This document shows positions 51,207-61,029 of a stretch of DNA of 64,000 nt, in pieces. A model generated the notes under the pieces. It saw only the letters and a program-made list of their open reading frames with translations. It did no database searches and was not told the origin of the DNA. The DNA is from Streptomyces sp. NRRL F-525 (GTDB lineage Bacteria > Actinomycetota > Actinomycetes > Streptomycetales > Streptomycetaceae): NCBI RefSeq assembly GCF_000716605.1, contig NZ_JNXE01000032.1:47534-111533 (forward strand), in the 5' to 3' direction. The first letter of the stretch is position 1. Each line of letters starts with the position of its first letter. Made by a program: the position numbers and the translations under genes.

Positions 51207-52730
51207 GTGAGCTTCGGCCCACCTCCCACCTTCTACACCCAGCCCACCCTTGCCCCGGACGACCAGCGCAGGAAGCGCCGCCGGAACAGGCTGCTCGGAC
51301 TGCTGGCGGTCGTTCTCGTCGCGGCCGTGGGCACCGCCGGCCTGCTCGCGGCAAGGGGCGACGACGACACGAAGGCGACGACCGACAACGCCCCCGCGGC
51401 GAGCCAGGGCCGCCTGGACGTCCGCGAGACCGTCGAGAAACAGCCCGCGAGTACCACCGGAAAGATGGCCCTCCGTTTCTCGGTGGACGACCTGAGTCCG
51501 GGCGAGGACTACCAGATGCCCGGCATGTGGGCCACGGACAGGATCCTCGCCAAGGGCATCAACAAGACCGTCATCGGCCTGGGCATCGGCACCGACGCCG
51601 TCCCGGGCGACGAGAAGTGGAAGCTCCCCCTCGTCGGCCCGATCTGCGGCTACACACGCCATGTGGACGGCGAGAACCGCACCGCTGTCCTGTTCCGGGC
51701 CAACGACCGGGGCGGGGCCTACTGCAACCACGTGGCGTTCTTCGACCTCGACGACGGCAGCGAGGTCTGGGAGACCGACTTCCCCTATTCCAAGCTCGGG
51801 GACGACACGGGCCTCGCGACGGGCGGAGACGACGAGGACACGCCGAGCGTGACCCTGACCCACGGCACGGTCGTCGTGACCTGGGGAGGCGGCACCGACG
51901 CGTACAGCATGACCACGGGGGAGCGGCTGTGGGAGACGACGTCGACCGGCTCCTGCCAGGACATGGGCGCCGCCGGCGGAGCCGCGCTGCTCGTACGCCA
52001 GGAGTGCTACCACGACGACGCCCCCCTCGGCTCACTGGCCGCCACCACCTACAAGGCGCGCAAGGTGGACCCGGAGACGGGCAAGGTCCTGTGGACGTAC
52101 TCCGCCGCGAAGGGGATCCGGGACCTCGACATCCCGTCCGCCGAGCCGCCCGTCCTGGCCGTCCAGGCCGGCGAGATCGGCATCTCCGAGATGCTCTCCC
52201 TCGACGCCAAGGGCAAGATCCGCGCCGTGGTCCGCCTCCAGAACGGCACCTACGTCGGCGAGTGCTCGTACGACGACTACCTCACCATCGACGACTGCCC
52301 GACCATCGCCGTCGGCGCCGGCCAGGTCTTCCTGCGCAGCAAGGAGTCGGGTGAGCTGGTCAACTCCAACTGGCTCATCGGCTTCGACCTGGCGACAGGG
52401 AAAACCACCACGAAGTTCGACTCCGGCCCCGGCTCGCTCCTGTATCCGGTACGGATGAGCGGCGACAAGCTCCTCGCCGTGCGCGTGACCGACCAGCACA
52501 TCATGCCCTCGGGGCTCGTCAGCCTGGATCCGAGGACCGGCAAGGAGACCCCGTACCTCTACTTCGACCTGCCGGAGGAGGCCGACCTGATGACGATGAC
52601 CGACTACAACGACATCGTCGTCCAGGACGGGCGCATCTTCTTCGGCGTCAAGAAGGCCGAGGGCCCCGCCGCCGGTCAGCCCAAGTGGGTCTATCTCGTC
52701 CTGGGCATCGAGAGCATGGCGGTGAAATAG
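51207..52730 (+). CDS. Membrane-anchored PQQ-like beta-propeller protein
   Basis: The 507-residue protein starts at GTG 51207 with GAAAGGA upstream. A basic start (R-R-K-R-R-R-N-R) precedes a membrane anchor at about residues 28-48. The long outer domain has repeated strands such as V-A-F-F-D-L-D-D-G-S-E-V-W-E-T, D-P-E-T-G-K-V-L-W-T and G-F-D-L-A-T-G-K-T, typical of seven- or eight-bladed PQQ-like propellers. Such domains usually mediate protein contacts; none of the residues needed for a quinone enzyme could be assigned. It may support ESX assembly or sense the cell surface. A strong hairpin follows. Confidence 0.8.
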   Translation: MSFGPPPTFYTQPTLAPDDQRRKRRRNRLLGLLAVVLVAAVGTAGLLAARGDDDTKATTDNAPAASQGRLDVRETVEKQPASTTGKMALRFSVDDLSPGEDYQMPGMWATDRILAKGINKTVIGLGIGTDAVPGDEKWKLPLVGPICGYTRHVDGENRTAVLFRANDRGGAYCNHVAFFDLDDGSEVWETDFPYSKLGDDTGLATGGDDEDTPSVTLTHGTVVVTWGGGTDAYSMTTGERLWETTSTGSCQDMGAAGGAALLVRQECYHDDAPLGSLAATTYKARKVDPETGKVLWTYSAAKGIRDLDIPSAEPPVLAVQAGEIGISEMLSLDAKGKIRAVVRLQNGTYVGECSYDDYLTIDDCPTIAVGAGQVFLRSKESGELVNSNWLIGFDLATGKTTTKFDSGPGSLLYPVRMSGDKLLAVRVTDQHIMPSGLVSLDPRTGKETPYLYFDLPEEADLMTMTDYNDIVVQDGRIFFGVKKAEGPAAGQPKWVYLVLGIESMAVK

Positions 52731-52749
52731 CCGCGGCCCCGCACGCAAG

Positions 52750-52802
52750 CGACGGGGGGTGGGGATCGGACCGAACCTTCGGCCGACCCCCACCCCCCGT
52801 CG
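52750..52802. terminator. Hairpin terminator between convergent genes
   Basis: CGACGGGGGGTGGGGATCGG (52750-52769) pairs with 52783-52802 over 20 bases with one mismatch and a 13-base loop. It separates the propeller gene from the minus-strand DUF397 gene and may serve both. Confidence 0.85.
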
Positions 52803-52812
52803 CGCGAAGGCG

Positions 52813-53109
52813 CTACGCGTCCGCGCCCGGCTCCCCGTCGTGCGGCGCCGGCTCCAGGTCGAACTCGCCGTCCCGAGCCCCCAGCACGAAGGCCGTCCAC
52901 TCCGCCTCCGTGTACCGCAGCACGGTGTCCGGGTCGAGCGACGAGCGCATGGCCACCGCGCCGTCGGGCAGGTCGGCGATCTCGACGCGCTCCTCGTGCT
53001 CCTCCGTGCCCGGCGCGCTGCGCCACTCGACACCCGAGATGTCGAGGGCGTAGAGCTCGTCCCGCTCCCGCTCCTTGCGTGCCTTGATCTCCTGCTCCGT
53101 CTCCGCCAT
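52813..53109 (-). CDS. DUF397 family protein
   Basis: This 98-residue protein contains V-E-W-R-S-A-P-G, then V-A-M-R-S-S-L-D-P-D-T-V-L and E-W-T-A-F-V-L-G-A-R-D-G-E-F-D, the DUF397 pattern. DUF397 proteins are abundant in Streptomyces. Many are encoded next to helix-turn-helix regulators and modulate them; no such regulator is nearby here. The start at ATG 53109 removes a long basic in-frame extension that is out of family. Confidence 0.85.
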   Translation of the reverse strand: MAETEQEIKARKERERDELYALDISGVEWRSAPGTEEHEERVEIADLPDGAVAMRSSLDPDTVLRYTEAEWTAFVLGARDGEFDLEPAPHDGEPGADA

Positions 53110-53392
53110 GGCGAAGCGACCCCTTCCGGACGAACCGACGCGATCTGCGATCCACGTATAGATGCAGATCACCCTAGTGGCCGTATCCGCCCCGGTCAGG
53201 GCCCTTCGCGGAGCTGGACCGAGGCGTCCCCCCAGGCTGGTACGCTGTGTAGCGGCCGTTTGTGTACGCACCCCTGGAGCTCACCGCTCCGGAGGCAGCG
53301 CCCTACGGATCCCGCCTCCCGAGTCATGGAAGCTCCCCTGAGAAGTGGACCAGGGGCACTCGGTGGCACATCTCAGACTACGAGGAGTACGC

Positions 53393-53680
53393 GTGTCGCT
53401 CGACGCCGCTACGAAGAAGCAGCTCATCAGTGAGTTCGGTCAGAAGGAGGGCGACACCGGCTCCCCCGAGGTCCAGGTCGCCATGCTCTCGCGCCGTATC
53501 TCGGACCTGACCGAGCACCTCAAGACCCACAAGCACGACCACCACTCCCGTCGTGGTCTGCTGATCCTGGTCGGTCAGCGCCGCCGGCTGCTCCAGTACC
53601 TGGCCAAGAAGGACATCCAGCGCTTCCGTGCGCTGGTTGACCGGCTGGGCATCCGCCGCGGTGCGGCGGGCGCCAAGTAG
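53393..53680 (+). CDS. rpsO: 30S ribosomal protein S15
   Basis: S15 binds the central domain of 16S rRNA early in 30S assembly. The 95-residue protein contains [15 protein letters not shown] and [15 protein letters not shown], the S15 signature. GTG 53393 is preceded by GAGGAG. It precedes pnp, as in other Streptomyces. Upstream, a TACGCT hexamer at 53241-53246 may be part of its promoter. Confidence 0.97.
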   Translation: MSLDAATKKQLISEFGQKEGDTGSPEVQVAMLSRRISDLTEHLKTHKHDHHSRRGLLILVGQRRRLLQYLAKKDIQRFRALVDRLGIRRGAAGAK

Positions 53681-53689
53681 GACGCCGTG

Positions 53690-53728
53690 AAGGGAGCGGT
53701 TCCCGAAACGATCGGGAGCCGCTCCCTT
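53690..53728 (+). terminator. rpsO-pnp intergenic hairpin
   Basis: AAGGGAGCGGTTCCCGA (53690-53706) pairs with 53712-53728 over 17 bases, with one G-U pair and a 5-base loop. It starts nine bases after rpsO. In S. coelicolor a comparable hairpin allows partial read-through into pnp and is cut by RNase III. Confidence 0.85.
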
Positions 53729-53843
53729 TGCCGTACGTGCGGATTGCCCGTACGTACGGAAACGTGCGGAGTGTCACTCACGCTTTGTAGTGTGGTAGCG
53801 CAACGCACGACGCAGGACGTACGACCCAGTACGACAACGAAGA

Positions 53844-53947
53844 GGAGAAGCGCGCCTCGCAGCCGCCGGTCCTCGGTAGTGGCCCCCGGGCATTGACGCC
53901 CCGGGTGCTTCGATCGAAGACCGGCCCGCACCAGACAGCGCTTCTCC
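53844..53947 (+). promoter_or_regulatory. Structured pnp leader, long-range stem
   Basis: GGAGAAGCGC (53844-53853) is the exact complement of GCGCTTCTCC (53938-53947). The 84 bases between them include a smaller GC hairpin near 53881-53910. This places a sizeable folded domain 65 bases before the pnp start. Such a leader would fit PNPase autoregulation through RNA cleavage, which is known for this operon type; the structure is only inferred here. Confidence 0.4.
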
Positions 53948-54012
53948 GCCACCGTCCCCCCGCCACACGGGCGGGGAGGGACGAAAGACGACAAGTAACG
54001 GAGAAAACGCTA

Positions 54013-56235
54013 GTGGAGAACGAGACCCACTACGCCGAGGCCGTCATTGACAACGGCACTTTCGGCACCCGCACCATCCGCTTCGAGACGGGCCGCCTGG
54101 CCAAGCAGGCCGCCGGCTCCGCCGTCGCGTACCTGGACGACGACACCATGGTGCTGTCGGCCACCACCGCCTCCAAGAACCCCAAGGACCAGCTCGACTT
54201 CTTCCCCCTCACGGTGGACGTCGAGGAGCGGATGTACGCCGCAGGCAAGATCCCCGGCAGCTTCTTCCGCCGTGAGGGCCGCCCCTCCGAGGACGCGATC
54301 CTCACCTGCCGGCTGATCGACCGCCCGCTGCGCCCGTCCTTCAAGAAGGGCCTGCGCAACGAGATCCAGGTCGTCGCCACGATCATGGCCCTCAACCCCG
54401 ACCACCTGTACGACGTCGTGGCGATCAACGCCGCCTCCGCGTCCACGCAGCTGGCCGGTCTGCCCTTCTCCGGCCCGGTCGGCGGCGTCCGCGTCGCGCT
54501 GATCAACGGCCAGTGGGTCGCGTTCCCGACGCACACCGAGCTCGAGGACGCCGTCTTCGACATGGTCGTCGCCGGTCGCGTCCTGGAGGACGGCGACGTC
54601 GCGATCATGATGGTCGAGGCCGAGGCCACCGAGAAGACCATCCAGCTGGTCGCGGGCGGCGCCGAGGCGCCCACCGAGGAGGTCGTCGCCTCCGGTCTGG
54701 ACGCCGCGAAGCCCTTCATCAAGGTGCTCTGCAAGGCCCAGTCCGACCTCGCCGCCAAGGCCGCCAAGCCGACCGGCGAGTTCCCGATCTTCCTCGACTA
54801 CCAGGACGACGTCCTGGAGGCCCTCACCGCCGCCGTCCGCCCGGAGCTCGCCTCCGCGCTGACGATCGCCGGCAAGCAGGACCGCGAGGCCGAGATCGAC
54901 CGCGTCAAGGGTCTCGCCGCCGAGAAGCTCCTCCCGGAGTTCGAGGGCCGCGAGAAGGAGATCTCCGCCGCGTACCGCTCGCTGACCAAGTCCCTGGTCC
55001 GTGAGCGCGTCATCAAGGAGAAGAAGCGCATCGACGGCCGCGGTGTCACCGACATCCGCACCCTGGCCGCCGAGGTCGAGGCCATCCCGCGCGTGCACGG
55101 TTCCGCGCTGTTCGAGCGTGGCGAGACCCAGATCCTGGGCGTCACCACCCTCAACATGCTCCGCATGGAGCAGCAGCTGGACACCCTCTCCCCGGTGACC
55201 CGCAAGCGCTACATGCACAACTACAACTTCCCGCCGTACTCGGTGGGCGAGACCGGCCGCGTCGGCTCCCCGAAGCGCCGCGAGATCGGCCACGGAGCGC
55301 TCGCCGAGCGCGCCCTGGTCCCGGTCCTGCCGACGCGCGAGGAGTTCCCCTACGCGATCCGCCAGGTCTCCGAGGCCCTCGGGTCGAACGGCTCGACGTC
55401 CATGGGCTCGGTCTGCGCCTCCACCATGTCGCTGCTGAACGCCGGTGTGCCCCTCAAGGCCCCCGTCGCCGGTATCGCCATGGGCCTGATCTCCCAGGAG
55501 ATCAACGGCGAGACGCACTACGTCGCCCTCACCGACATCCTCGGTGCGGAGGACGCCTTCGGCGACATGGACTTCAAGGTCGCCGGCACCAAGGAGTTCG
55601 TCACCGCCCTCCAGCTCGACACCAAGCTGGACGGCATCCCCGCCTCCGTCCTGGCCGCCGCCCTCAAGCAGGCCCGTGACGCCCGCCTCCACATCCTCGA
55701 CGTGATGATGGAAGCGATCGACACGCCGGACGAGATGTCCCCGAACGCCCCGCGGATCATCACCGTCAAGATCCCCGTGGACAAGATCGGCGAGGTCATC
55801 GGCCCGAAGGGCAAGATGATCAACCAGATCCAGGAGGACACCGGCGCCGAGATCACGATCGAGGACGACGGCACCATCTACATCGGTGCCCAGGTCGGCT
55901 CGCAGGCCGAGGCCGCCCGCGCCACGATCAACGGCATCGCCAACCCGACCATGCCGGAGGTCGGCGAGCGCTACCTGGGTACGGTCGTCAAGACCACCAC
56001 CTTCGGCGCGTTCGTGTCGCTGCTCCCGGGCAAGGACGGTCTGCTGCACATCTCGCAGATCCGCAAGCTCGCCGGCGGCAAGCGCGTGGAGAACGTCGAG
56101 GACGTCGTCGGCGTGGGCCAGAAGGTCCAGGTCGAGATCGCCGAGATCGACTCCCGCGGCAAGCTCTCCCTGATCCCCGTCATCGAGGGTGAAGAGAACG
56201 CCGAGGACGACAAGAAGGACGACGGCGACAAGTGA
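54013..56235 (+). CDS. pnp: Polyribonucleotide nucleotidyltransferase (PNPase)
   Basis: PNPase degrades RNA 3' to 5' with phosphate and can add tails in reverse; in Streptomyces it is the main RNA tailing enzyme. The 740-residue protein has two RNase PH-like cores. The active second core includes [27 protein letters not shown] and [13 protein letters not shown] domain ([10 protein letters not shown], about residue 595) and an S1 domain (Y-L-G-T-V-V-K-T-T) follow. GTG 54013 matches the V-E-N-E-T-H-Y N-terminus of Streptomyces homologues. Confidence 0.96.
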   Translation: MENETHYAEAVIDNGTFGTRTIRFETGRLAKQAAGSAVAYLDDDTMVLSATTASKNPKDQLDFFPLTVDVEERMYAAGKIPGSFFRREGRPSEDAILTCRLIDRPLRPSFKKGLRNEIQVVATIMALNPDHLYDVVAINAASASTQLAGLPFSGPVGGVRVALINGQWVAFPTHTELEDAVFDMVVAGRVLEDGDVAIMMVEAEATEKTIQLVAGGAEAPTEEVVASGLDAAKPFIKVLCKAQSDLAAKAAKPTGEFPIFLDYQDDVLEALTAAVRPELASALTIAGKQDREAEIDRVKGLAAEKLLPEFEGREKEISAAYRSLTKSLVRERVIKEKKRIDGRGVTDIRTLAAEVEAIPRVHGSALFERGETQILGVTTLNMLRMEQQLDTLSPVTRKRYMHNYNFPPYSVGETGRVGSPKRREIGHGALAERALVPVLPTREEFPYAIRQVSEALGSNGSTSMGSVCASTMSLLNAGVPLKAPVAGIAMGLISQEINGETHYVALTDILGAEDAFGDMDFKVAGTKEFVTALQLDTKLDGIPASVLAAALKQARDARLHILDVMMEAIDTPDEMSPNAPRIITVKIPVDKIGEVIGPKGKMINQIQEDTGAEITIEDDGTIYIGAQVGSQAEAARATINGIANPTMPEVGERYLGTVVKTTTFGAFVSLLPGKDGLLHISQIRKLAGGKRVENVEDVVGVGQKVQVEIAEIDSRGKLSLIPVIEGEENAEDDKKDDGDK

Positions 56236-57611
56236 CGTCGACCAGCACCACGACGACGGCCCGCACCTCCTCGGAGGCGCGGGCCGTCGCCCGTACCCAA
56301 ACCCTTATCCAGGGCACGAACGGCATCGGCACGGTCCGCAAGACCACCCTCCCGGGCGGCCTGCGCATCGTCACCGAGACGCTGCCCTCGGTCCGCTCCG
56401 CGACCTTCGGCATCTGGGCACACGTGGGCTCCCGCGACGAGACCCCGTCGCTGAACGGCGCCACGCACTACCTGGAGCACCTCCTCTTCAAGGGCACTCA
56501 CAAGCGCAGCGCGCTGGACATCTCCTCCGCGATCGACGCGGTCGGCGGCGAGATGAACGCGTTCACGGCGAAGGAGTACACGTGCTACTACGCGCGCGTG
56601 CTCGACACCGACCTGCCGCTCGCCATCGACGTGGTCTGCGACATGCTGACCGGCTCCCTCATCCGTGAGGACGACGTCAACGTCGAGCGCGGCGCCATCC
56701 TCGAAGAGATCGCCATGACGGAGGACGACCCGGGCGACTGCGTGCACGACCTGTTCGCGCGCACGATGTTCGGCGACAACCCCCTCGGCCGCCCCGTCCT
56801 CGGCACGGTCGACACCGTCAACGCCCTCACCGCGGACCGCATCCGCCGCTTCTACAAGAAGCACTACGACCCGACCCACCTCGTGGTCGCCGCCGCGGGC
56901 AACATCGACCACGACAAGGTCGTACGACAGGTCCGCGCGGCCTTCGAGAAGGCGGGCGCCTTCCGCACCCCCGAGGCGGCACCCATCGCCCCGCGCGACG
57001 GCCGCCGCGTGCTGCGCTCCACCGGCAAGGTCGAGCTGATCGGCCGCAAGACCGAGCAGGCGCACGTCGTCCTCGGCATGCCGGGCCTGGCCCGCACCGA
57101 CGAGCGCCGCTGGGCGCTGGGGGTCCTCAACACGGCCCTCGGCGGCGGCATGTCGTCCCGCCTCTTCCAGGAGGTCCGGGAGAAGCGCGGCCTGGCCTAC
57201 AGCGTGTACTCGTACACGTCGGGCTTCGCCGACTGCGGACTGTTCGGCGTCTACGCCGGCTGCAGGCCCTCGCAGGTCCACGACGTACTGAAGATCTGCC
57301 GCGACGAACTCGACCAGGTCGCCGCGAACGGCCTGTCCGACGACGAGATCGGCCGCGCCGTCGGCCAGCTCCAGGGCTCCACCGTCCTCGGCCTCGAGGA
57401 CACGGGCGCGCTGATGAACCGCATCGGCAAGAGCGAGCTGTGCTGGGGCGAGCAGATGTCCGTCGACGACATGCTGGCCCGGATCGCGTCGGTCACCCCG
57501 GACGAGGTCCGCGAGGTCGCCCGCGAGATCCTGGGGCAGCGGCCCTCGCTGTCGGTCATCGGCCCGCTCAAGGACAAACAGGCGGCCCGACTGCACGACG
57601 CCGTCGCCTGA
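56232..57611 (+). CDS. M16-family zinc metallopeptidase
   Basis: This 459-residue protein has the inverted zinc site H-Y-L-E-H near residue 77, followed by E-Y-T and further acidic residues. The second half carries the R/Y pair of M16 enzymes ([18 protein letters not shown]). It belongs to the mitochondrial-processing-peptidase-like group. The GTG overlaps the pnp stop codon, so the two are co-translated. This pnp-M16 neighbourhood is conserved in actinobacteria, though the target is unknown. Confidence 0.93.
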   Translation: MTSTSTTTTARTSSEARAVARTQTLIQGTNGIGTVRKTTLPGGLRIVTETLPSVRSATFGIWAHVGSRDETPSLNGATHYLEHLLFKGTHKRSALDISSAIDAVGGEMNAFTAKEYTCYYARVLDTDLPLAIDVVCDMLTGSLIREDDVNVERGAILEEIAMTEDDPGDCVHDLFARTMFGDNPLGRPVLGTVDTVNALTADRIRRFYKKHYDPTHLVVAAAGNIDHDKVVRQVRAAFEKAGAFRTPEAAPIAPRDGRRVLRSTGKVELIGRKTEQAHVVLGMPGLARTDERRWALGVLNTALGGGMSSRLFQEVREKRGLAYSVYSYTSGFADCGLFGVYAGCRPSQVHDVLKICRDELDQVAANGLSDDEIGRAVGQLQGSTVLGLEDTGALMNRIGKSELCWGEQMSVDDMLARIASVTPDEVREVAREILGQRPSLSVIGPLKDKQAARLHDAVA

Positions 57612-58406
<795 letters not shown>

Positions 58407-58407
58407 C

Positions 58408-58860
58408 ATGCGCGCCAAAGTCACCTACGCCGTCACGGCCGCCGTCCTGGTCTTCTACTTCGTCCTGGTCGGCAGCCGCGGCGTCATGCTCATACAGTCG
58501 GGCACGCTCATCACGGTCACTTTCGGGATCGCGGTCCTGATCCTGCCGGTGATCGGCATCTGGTTCCTCTGGAAGAACACCCAGTTCGTCCGGAACGCCA
58601 ACAAGCTCGCCGCCGAACTCGACGCCGAAGGCGGCCTGCCCGTCGACGAGTTGAGGCGCACCGCGGGCGGCCGCATCGACCGCGACTCCGCCGACGAGGT
58701 CTTCGCCAAGCGCAAGGCCGAGACCGAGGACGCCCCCGACGACTGGCGCAGCTGGTTCCGCCTGGCCGTCGCCTACCACGACGCCCGCGACACCCCGCGC
58801 GCCCGCAAGGCGATGCAGCGCGCGATCGCCCTGCACGACGGCAGACCCGTCCAGGCCTGA
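58408..58860 (+). CDS. Small membrane protein with a soluble TPR-like tail
   Basis: This 150-residue protein has two membrane segments (about residues 6-24 and 35-55). A soluble tail follows that ends in W-R-S-W-F-R-L-A-V-A-Y-H-D-A-R-D-T-P-R-A-R-K-A, a single TPR-like helix pair. It lies one base after dapB and is probably co-transcribed. Its function is unknown. Confidence 0.75.
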   Translation: MRAKVTYAVTAAVLVFYFVLVGSRGVMLIQSGTLITVTFGIAVLILPVIGIWFLWKNTQFVRNANKLAAELDAEGGLPVDELRRTAGGRIDRDSADEVFAKRKAETEDAPDDWRSWFRLAVAYHDARDTPRARKAMQRAIALHDGRPVQA

Positions 58861-58890
58861 AACGACCTCTGTACGCCGCTTCTGTACGCC

Positions 58891-58929
58891 GAAGGGGCCG
58901 CCCCGCACTCACTGCGGACCGGCCCCTTC
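58891..58929. terminator. Hairpin terminator between convergent genes
   Basis: GAAGGGGCCG (58891-58900) pairs with CGGCCCCTTC (58920-58929) around an inner CCGCA/TGCGG pairing. It sits between the ends of the small membrane protein gene and the minus-strand PH-domain gene. Confidence 0.75.
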
Positions 58930-58947
58930 ACGTCTGCTTCTGGTCGG

Positions 58948-59526
58948 TCAGCTCCGCCGGTACTCGTCGGACCACACCTCGACCGAGTCCGCGGCCCGGT
59001 CGAAGGAGGAGGCACGCGCCACGAAGTCGAGGTCGTGCGTGGTCAGCAGCGCGGTCACGTCCTCCGGAGCACGGTCCTTGCGTACGAGGGTCAGTGCCTG
59101 TCCCTGCACCGTGCGCGGCAGTCCGAGCCAGCGCACCGGCTGCTGCACCGTGCGCACGGCGACGACCCGGTCCCACCGCACCGTCAGGGTGAAGAGGAAC
59201 CGCACCCGGCGCAGCCCGCGCGCGCTCACCCACACGCCCATGCGCAGCAGCCGCAGGGCGCAGAGGATGACGGCCACCGCGATGCCGAGGATCACCGCGG
59301 CCTCGGACCGCGAGCCGGTCAACGCGATGATGACCGCGGCGAACAGCACGTACGACGCGAGCAGCAGGACGAGCGCCGCCACCGCCACCCGCCACGGTCC
59401 GGGCCGGTAGGGGCGCCGCCAGCGGTCGCGGTCGTCGAACGGCAGCGCGAGCTCGTCCGCACCCTCGAATGCGCGGTCGGCCGTAAGGAAGGGCAGGGGC
59501 ACGGCTGGTGTCCTCACTGAATCCAT
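58948..59526 (-). CDS. PH-domain-like membrane protein
   Basis: This 192-residue protein has two membrane segments (about residues 45-65 and 73-92). A short soluble domain follows, beginning M-G-V-W-V-S-A-R-G-L-R-R-V-R and V-R-W-D-R-V, the pattern of the bacterial PH domain with a conserved W-x-x-I/V turn. Its function is unknown. Confidence 0.72.
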   Translation of the reverse strand: MDSVRTPAVPLPFLTADRAFEGADELALPFDDRDRWRRPYRPGPWRVAVAALVLLLASYVLFAAVIIALTGSRSEAAVILGIAVAVILCALRLLRMGVWVSARGLRRVRFLFTLTVRWDRVVAVRTVQQPVRWLGLPRTVQGQALTLVRKDRAPEDVTALLTTHDLDFVARASSFDRAADSVEVWSDEYRRS

Positions 59527-59624
59527 GCGTGGGCTGTGCCCGGTGAGGCTATCCGGCCGTGTTCCCGCTCACCACCGCTGGGGGTCCGGATGAGTCATGG
59601 TCAGCTGTACGGCTGCGGGCCAGG

Positions 59625-59864
59625 TCAGCGATTGTCGGCGGCCTGGGACTGCTGGTGCTGTGTCGAGAGGTTGTTCTGGGACAGCGCCGGCATCCCGAGG
59701 ACCAGGGAGCCCACGATTCCGGCGACGATGGTGAGGCCCAGGAGCCAGCGCCCGGTTATCTGACCGGCGGACGCACGCTCACGCGGGGGCGGGGTGACAT
59801 TGCTGCGGAAGCGGTCGGTCTCGGCGATGAAGGCGAACGGAACAGGTTCGCGCCGACGGAACAT
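59625..59864 (-). CDS. Small single-pass membrane protein
   Basis: The frame from ATG 59864 encodes 79 residues. GGGAGAAG lies upstream on the minus strand. One hydrophobic segment covers about residues 41-62. The N-terminus is basic and Pro-rich, and the C-terminal tail is Gln/Asn-rich. It is divergent from thyX. No function can be assigned; the ribosome-binding site and membrane segment support it as real. Confidence 0.65.
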   Translation of the reverse strand: MFRRREPVPFAFIAETDRFRSNVTPPPRERASAGQITGRWLLGLTIVAGIVGSLVLGMPALSQNNLSTQHQQSQAADNR

Positions 59865-60077
59865 CGGTGGTGCTTCTCCCCTCTGGGGTCGAATCGGGAT
59901 CGAACGGGTGGCTCTCACCAAGACAGACGAGCGAACGCCCCAATTGGTGCCCTGTTTCACCGAATTCGCAGAAGTTCGCCAATGAATGTCGCGGCACGGC
60001 ACCGAACGCCCCGATGTCAGTGCCGGGCCGTAGAGTGGGCGCCGCCCTCGAGACGTGATGGAAGGACCCTCCGAGCC

Positions 60078-60818
60078 GTGACCGACACACCCGCCGACGA
60101 CCTCAAGCCCAGTTTCCGCAGTGACGTGACCGTCGAGCTGGTCAAGCACACCGCGTCCGACGCGGACGTGCTCTTCGCCGCCCGCGTCTCGACGATCGGC
60201 GAGCAGTCCCTGGACGAGATGGGCAAGGACCCCGAGCGCTCCAAGGGCCTGATCAACTACCTGATGCGGGACCGGCACGGCAGCCCCTTCGAGCACAACT
60301 CGATGACGTTCTTCATCAGCGCCCCGATCCTCGTCTTCCGCGAGTTCATGCGGCACCGCGTGGGCTGGTCGTACAACGAGGAATCGGGACGGTACAGGGA
60401 GCTCCAGCCGGTCTTCTACGTCCCCGGGGAGTCCCGCAAGCTGGTCCAGGAGGGCCGCCCGGGCAAGTACGTCTTCGTGGAGGGCACCGAGGCTCAGCAG
60501 GAGCTGGTCGGCCGTGCCATGGAGGACTCGTACCGCCAGTCGTACGAGGCGTACCAGGAGATGCTCGCCGCCGGCGTCGCCCGCGAGGTCGCCCGCGCGG
60601 TGCTCCCCGTAGGCCTGTTCTCGTCGATGTACGCCACGTGCAACGCGCGCTCGCTGATGCACTTCCTCGGCCTGCGCACGCAGCACGAGTTGGCGAAGGT
60701 CCCGTCCTTCCCGCAGCGGGAGATCGAGATGGTCGGCGAGAAGATGGAGGAGCAGTGGGCCAAGCTCATGCCGCTCACCTACGCCGCCTTCAATGCCAAC
60801 GGCCGTGTCGCCCCGTAG
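60078..60818 (+). CDS. thyX: FAD-dependent thymidylate synthase ThyX
   Basis: ThyX methylates dUMP to dTMP using methylenetetrahydrofolate, FAD and NADPH. The 246-residue protein carries the ThyX motif R-H-R-V-G-W-S-Y-N-E-E-S-G-R-Y near residue 92, whose R-H-R-x7-S pattern binds dUMP and flavin. Other conserved parts are H-G-S-P-F-E-H-N and L-G-L-R-T-Q-H-E. The start is GTG 60078. It is another FAD consumer in the same window as ribF. Confidence 0.95.
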   Translation: MTDTPADDLKPSFRSDVTVELVKHTASDADVLFAARVSTIGEQSLDEMGKDPERSKGLINYLMRDRHGSPFEHNSMTFFISAPILVFREFMRHRVGWSYNEESGRYRELQPVFYVPGESRKLVQEGRPGKYVFVEGTEAQQELVGRAMEDSYRQSYEAYQEMLAAGVAREVARAVLPVGLFSSMYATCNARSLMHFLGLRTQHELAKVPSFPQREIEMVGEKMEEQWAKLMPLTYAAFNANGRVAP

Positions 60819-60877
60819 CGCACCTCTGTTTGCCGGTCGGGCACACATGTACGGATGGGCCGCGCGAAGTGTCCGTA

Positions 60878-60907
60878 TTGCGGCATTTAGAGAAGTTCAT
60901 CTAGCCT
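60878..60907 (+). promoter_or_regulatory. Promoter-like element before dapA
   Basis: TTGCGG (60878-60883) and TAGCCT (60902-60907) have an 18-base spacer. Transcription would start just before the inverted repeat at 60919-60956. This gives dapA an untranslated leader that begins with a hairpin. Confidence 0.4.
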
Positions 60908-60918
60908 GATCAAACGGA

Positions 60919-60956
60919 CCCGGCACTGCTTGAACCCCCGAGCAGGCAGTGCCGGG
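60919..60956 (+). terminator. Hairpin between thyX and dapA
   Basis: CCCGGCACTGC (60919-60929) pairs exactly with 60946-60956, with a 16-base loop. It may terminate thyX transcription or, if the promoter upstream of it is real, act as an attenuator in the dapA leader. Confidence 0.6.
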
Positions 60957-61029
60957 CTCCATATTTGTCACGACTTGTCGCCTGCCCCTAAGGCAGACCC
61001 CGCATTGAGCAGCGAGTAGCGTGTTACCC

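Noticed and set aside
54010..56049. A 679-codon minus-strand frame opposite pnp
   Set aside because: It mirrors the pnp codon pattern and has Asp/Gly/Leu-biased composition with no motif; pnp is unambiguous on the plus strand.
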